Below, piece after piece: positions 63,699 to 64,000 of a DNA stretch of 64,000 bases. This DNA is from Massilia sp. Se16.2.3 (GTDB taxonomy: Bacteria > Pseudomonadota > Gammaproteobacteria > Burkholderiales > Burkholderiaceae_D): contig NZ_CP050451.1 of assembly GCF_014171595.1 (NCBI RefSeq), positions 3,038,001 to 3,102,000 of the forward strand. Direction: 5' to 3'. Both the position numbers and the translations under genes were made by a program. Below the pieces are notes generated by a model. That model searched no databases. It was not told the origin of the DNA and was given only the letters and a program-made list of their open reading frames with translations. How positions within the stretch are numbered: the first letter of the stretch is position 1; every line of letters begins with the position of its first letter.

Positions 63699-63881
63699 CG
63701 CACTTCCTTTCCTCTACTCGTGTCGGGACCGCGCCAGTATCGGCCGCCCGCCGGCGCGCGACGGTGCGGTTCCCACACAGCGCGGCACTTCGCCGCTCCC
63801 GGCCGCCTTCCGCCCCGGATGCTGCGGGTTTATGTCAAAATTGCCACTGCCCCGCATGCAAATGCGTATCAAGGAGAAAAC

Positions 63882-64000
63882 ATGTCCGACCAGGCTGCCA
63901 TCGGCTTGCTGCTCAGCCAAACCGAAGAGCGTCGCGCCGAGCTGGAGGCTGCCTGCGCGGGCGGGTTCGCGCGCCTGCTGTCGGCCGGCGACGCCGCGGC
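63882..64000 (+). CDS. Partial protein running off the window end
   Basis: Starts MSDQAAIGLLLSQTEERRAE behind AAGGAGAAAA and continues open to base 64000. The first 39 residues are helical with Ala/Leu-rich content. No family can be assigned from this fragment. It diverges from the SDR gene; the ~180-base gap should hold both promoters. Confidence 0.6.
   Translation, partial: MSDQAAIGLLLSQTEERRAELEAACAGGFARLLSAGDAA

Overview
The window is about 64 kb of GC-rich bacterial DNA. Gene order (end of accA, tilS, lysC, tRNA-Ser) and protein flavour point to a betaproteobacterium of the Burkholderiales, most likely Oxalobacteraceae close to Massilia. Supporting signs are an FxDxF-type PEP-CTERM protein, orphan TssF/TssG, LigD/Ku end joining and many sensor kinases. 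The genus is inferred from protein resemblance, not from a marker-gene search.

Layout. 0-3.2 kb: accA end, tilS, lysC, tRNA-Ser. 3.3-9.3 kb: a minus-strand operon coding a lipoprotein, a subtilisin-like protease, a trypsin-like protease and an NlpC/P60-like protein; the last three are coupled by ATGA overlaps. 9.6-11.3 kb: a hemerythrin-like protein behind a perfect FNR/Anr-type site, and a histidine kinase. 11.6-14.5 kb: tssF-tssG with no other T6SS gene. 14.6-16.1 kb: an arylsulfotransferase-like lipoprotein. 16.2-22.9 kb: a copper-handling island (CueR-type promoter, copA, copZ; opposite strand: multicopper oxidase, TolC-like protein, two His/Met/Cys-rich exported proteins). 23-32 kb: CDF transporter, acyl-CoA synthetase/GNAT fusion, RhlE helicase, small envelope proteins, NDH-2. 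32-45 kb: a dense signalling region with histidine kinases, a diguanylate cyclase, response regulators, a hemerythrin, and a YfiR plus CHASE8-like kinase pair, with an sRNA-like unit at 42.2 kb. 46.1-47.0 kb: four identical tRNA-Arg(ACG) units, each with its own -10 element and terminator. 47-51 kb: a periplasmic propeller sensor kinase. 51-64 kb: a pilin-like fusion, a 2-hydroxyacid dehydrogenase, ligD, a hydrolase, DUF1176 and TPR proteins, and an SDR-ku-membrane protein operon.

Repeats. Three families of short palindromic, MITE-like elements are visible: a 158-bp element in two copies (28.8 and 56.4 kb), a 185-bp element abutting the second of these, and a GTAGGGTGGGC-type inverted repeat in two copies (27.2 and 36.0 kb). 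None encodes a transposase.

Quality warning. About twenty genes, including the normally essential tilS, are interrupted by one-base frameshifts, often compensated a few dozen bases later, while the protein similarity continues in another frame. Residual indel errors of a long-read assembly explain this better than pseudogenes. Coordinates of such genes are given end to end across the frames, and breakpoints are approximate.
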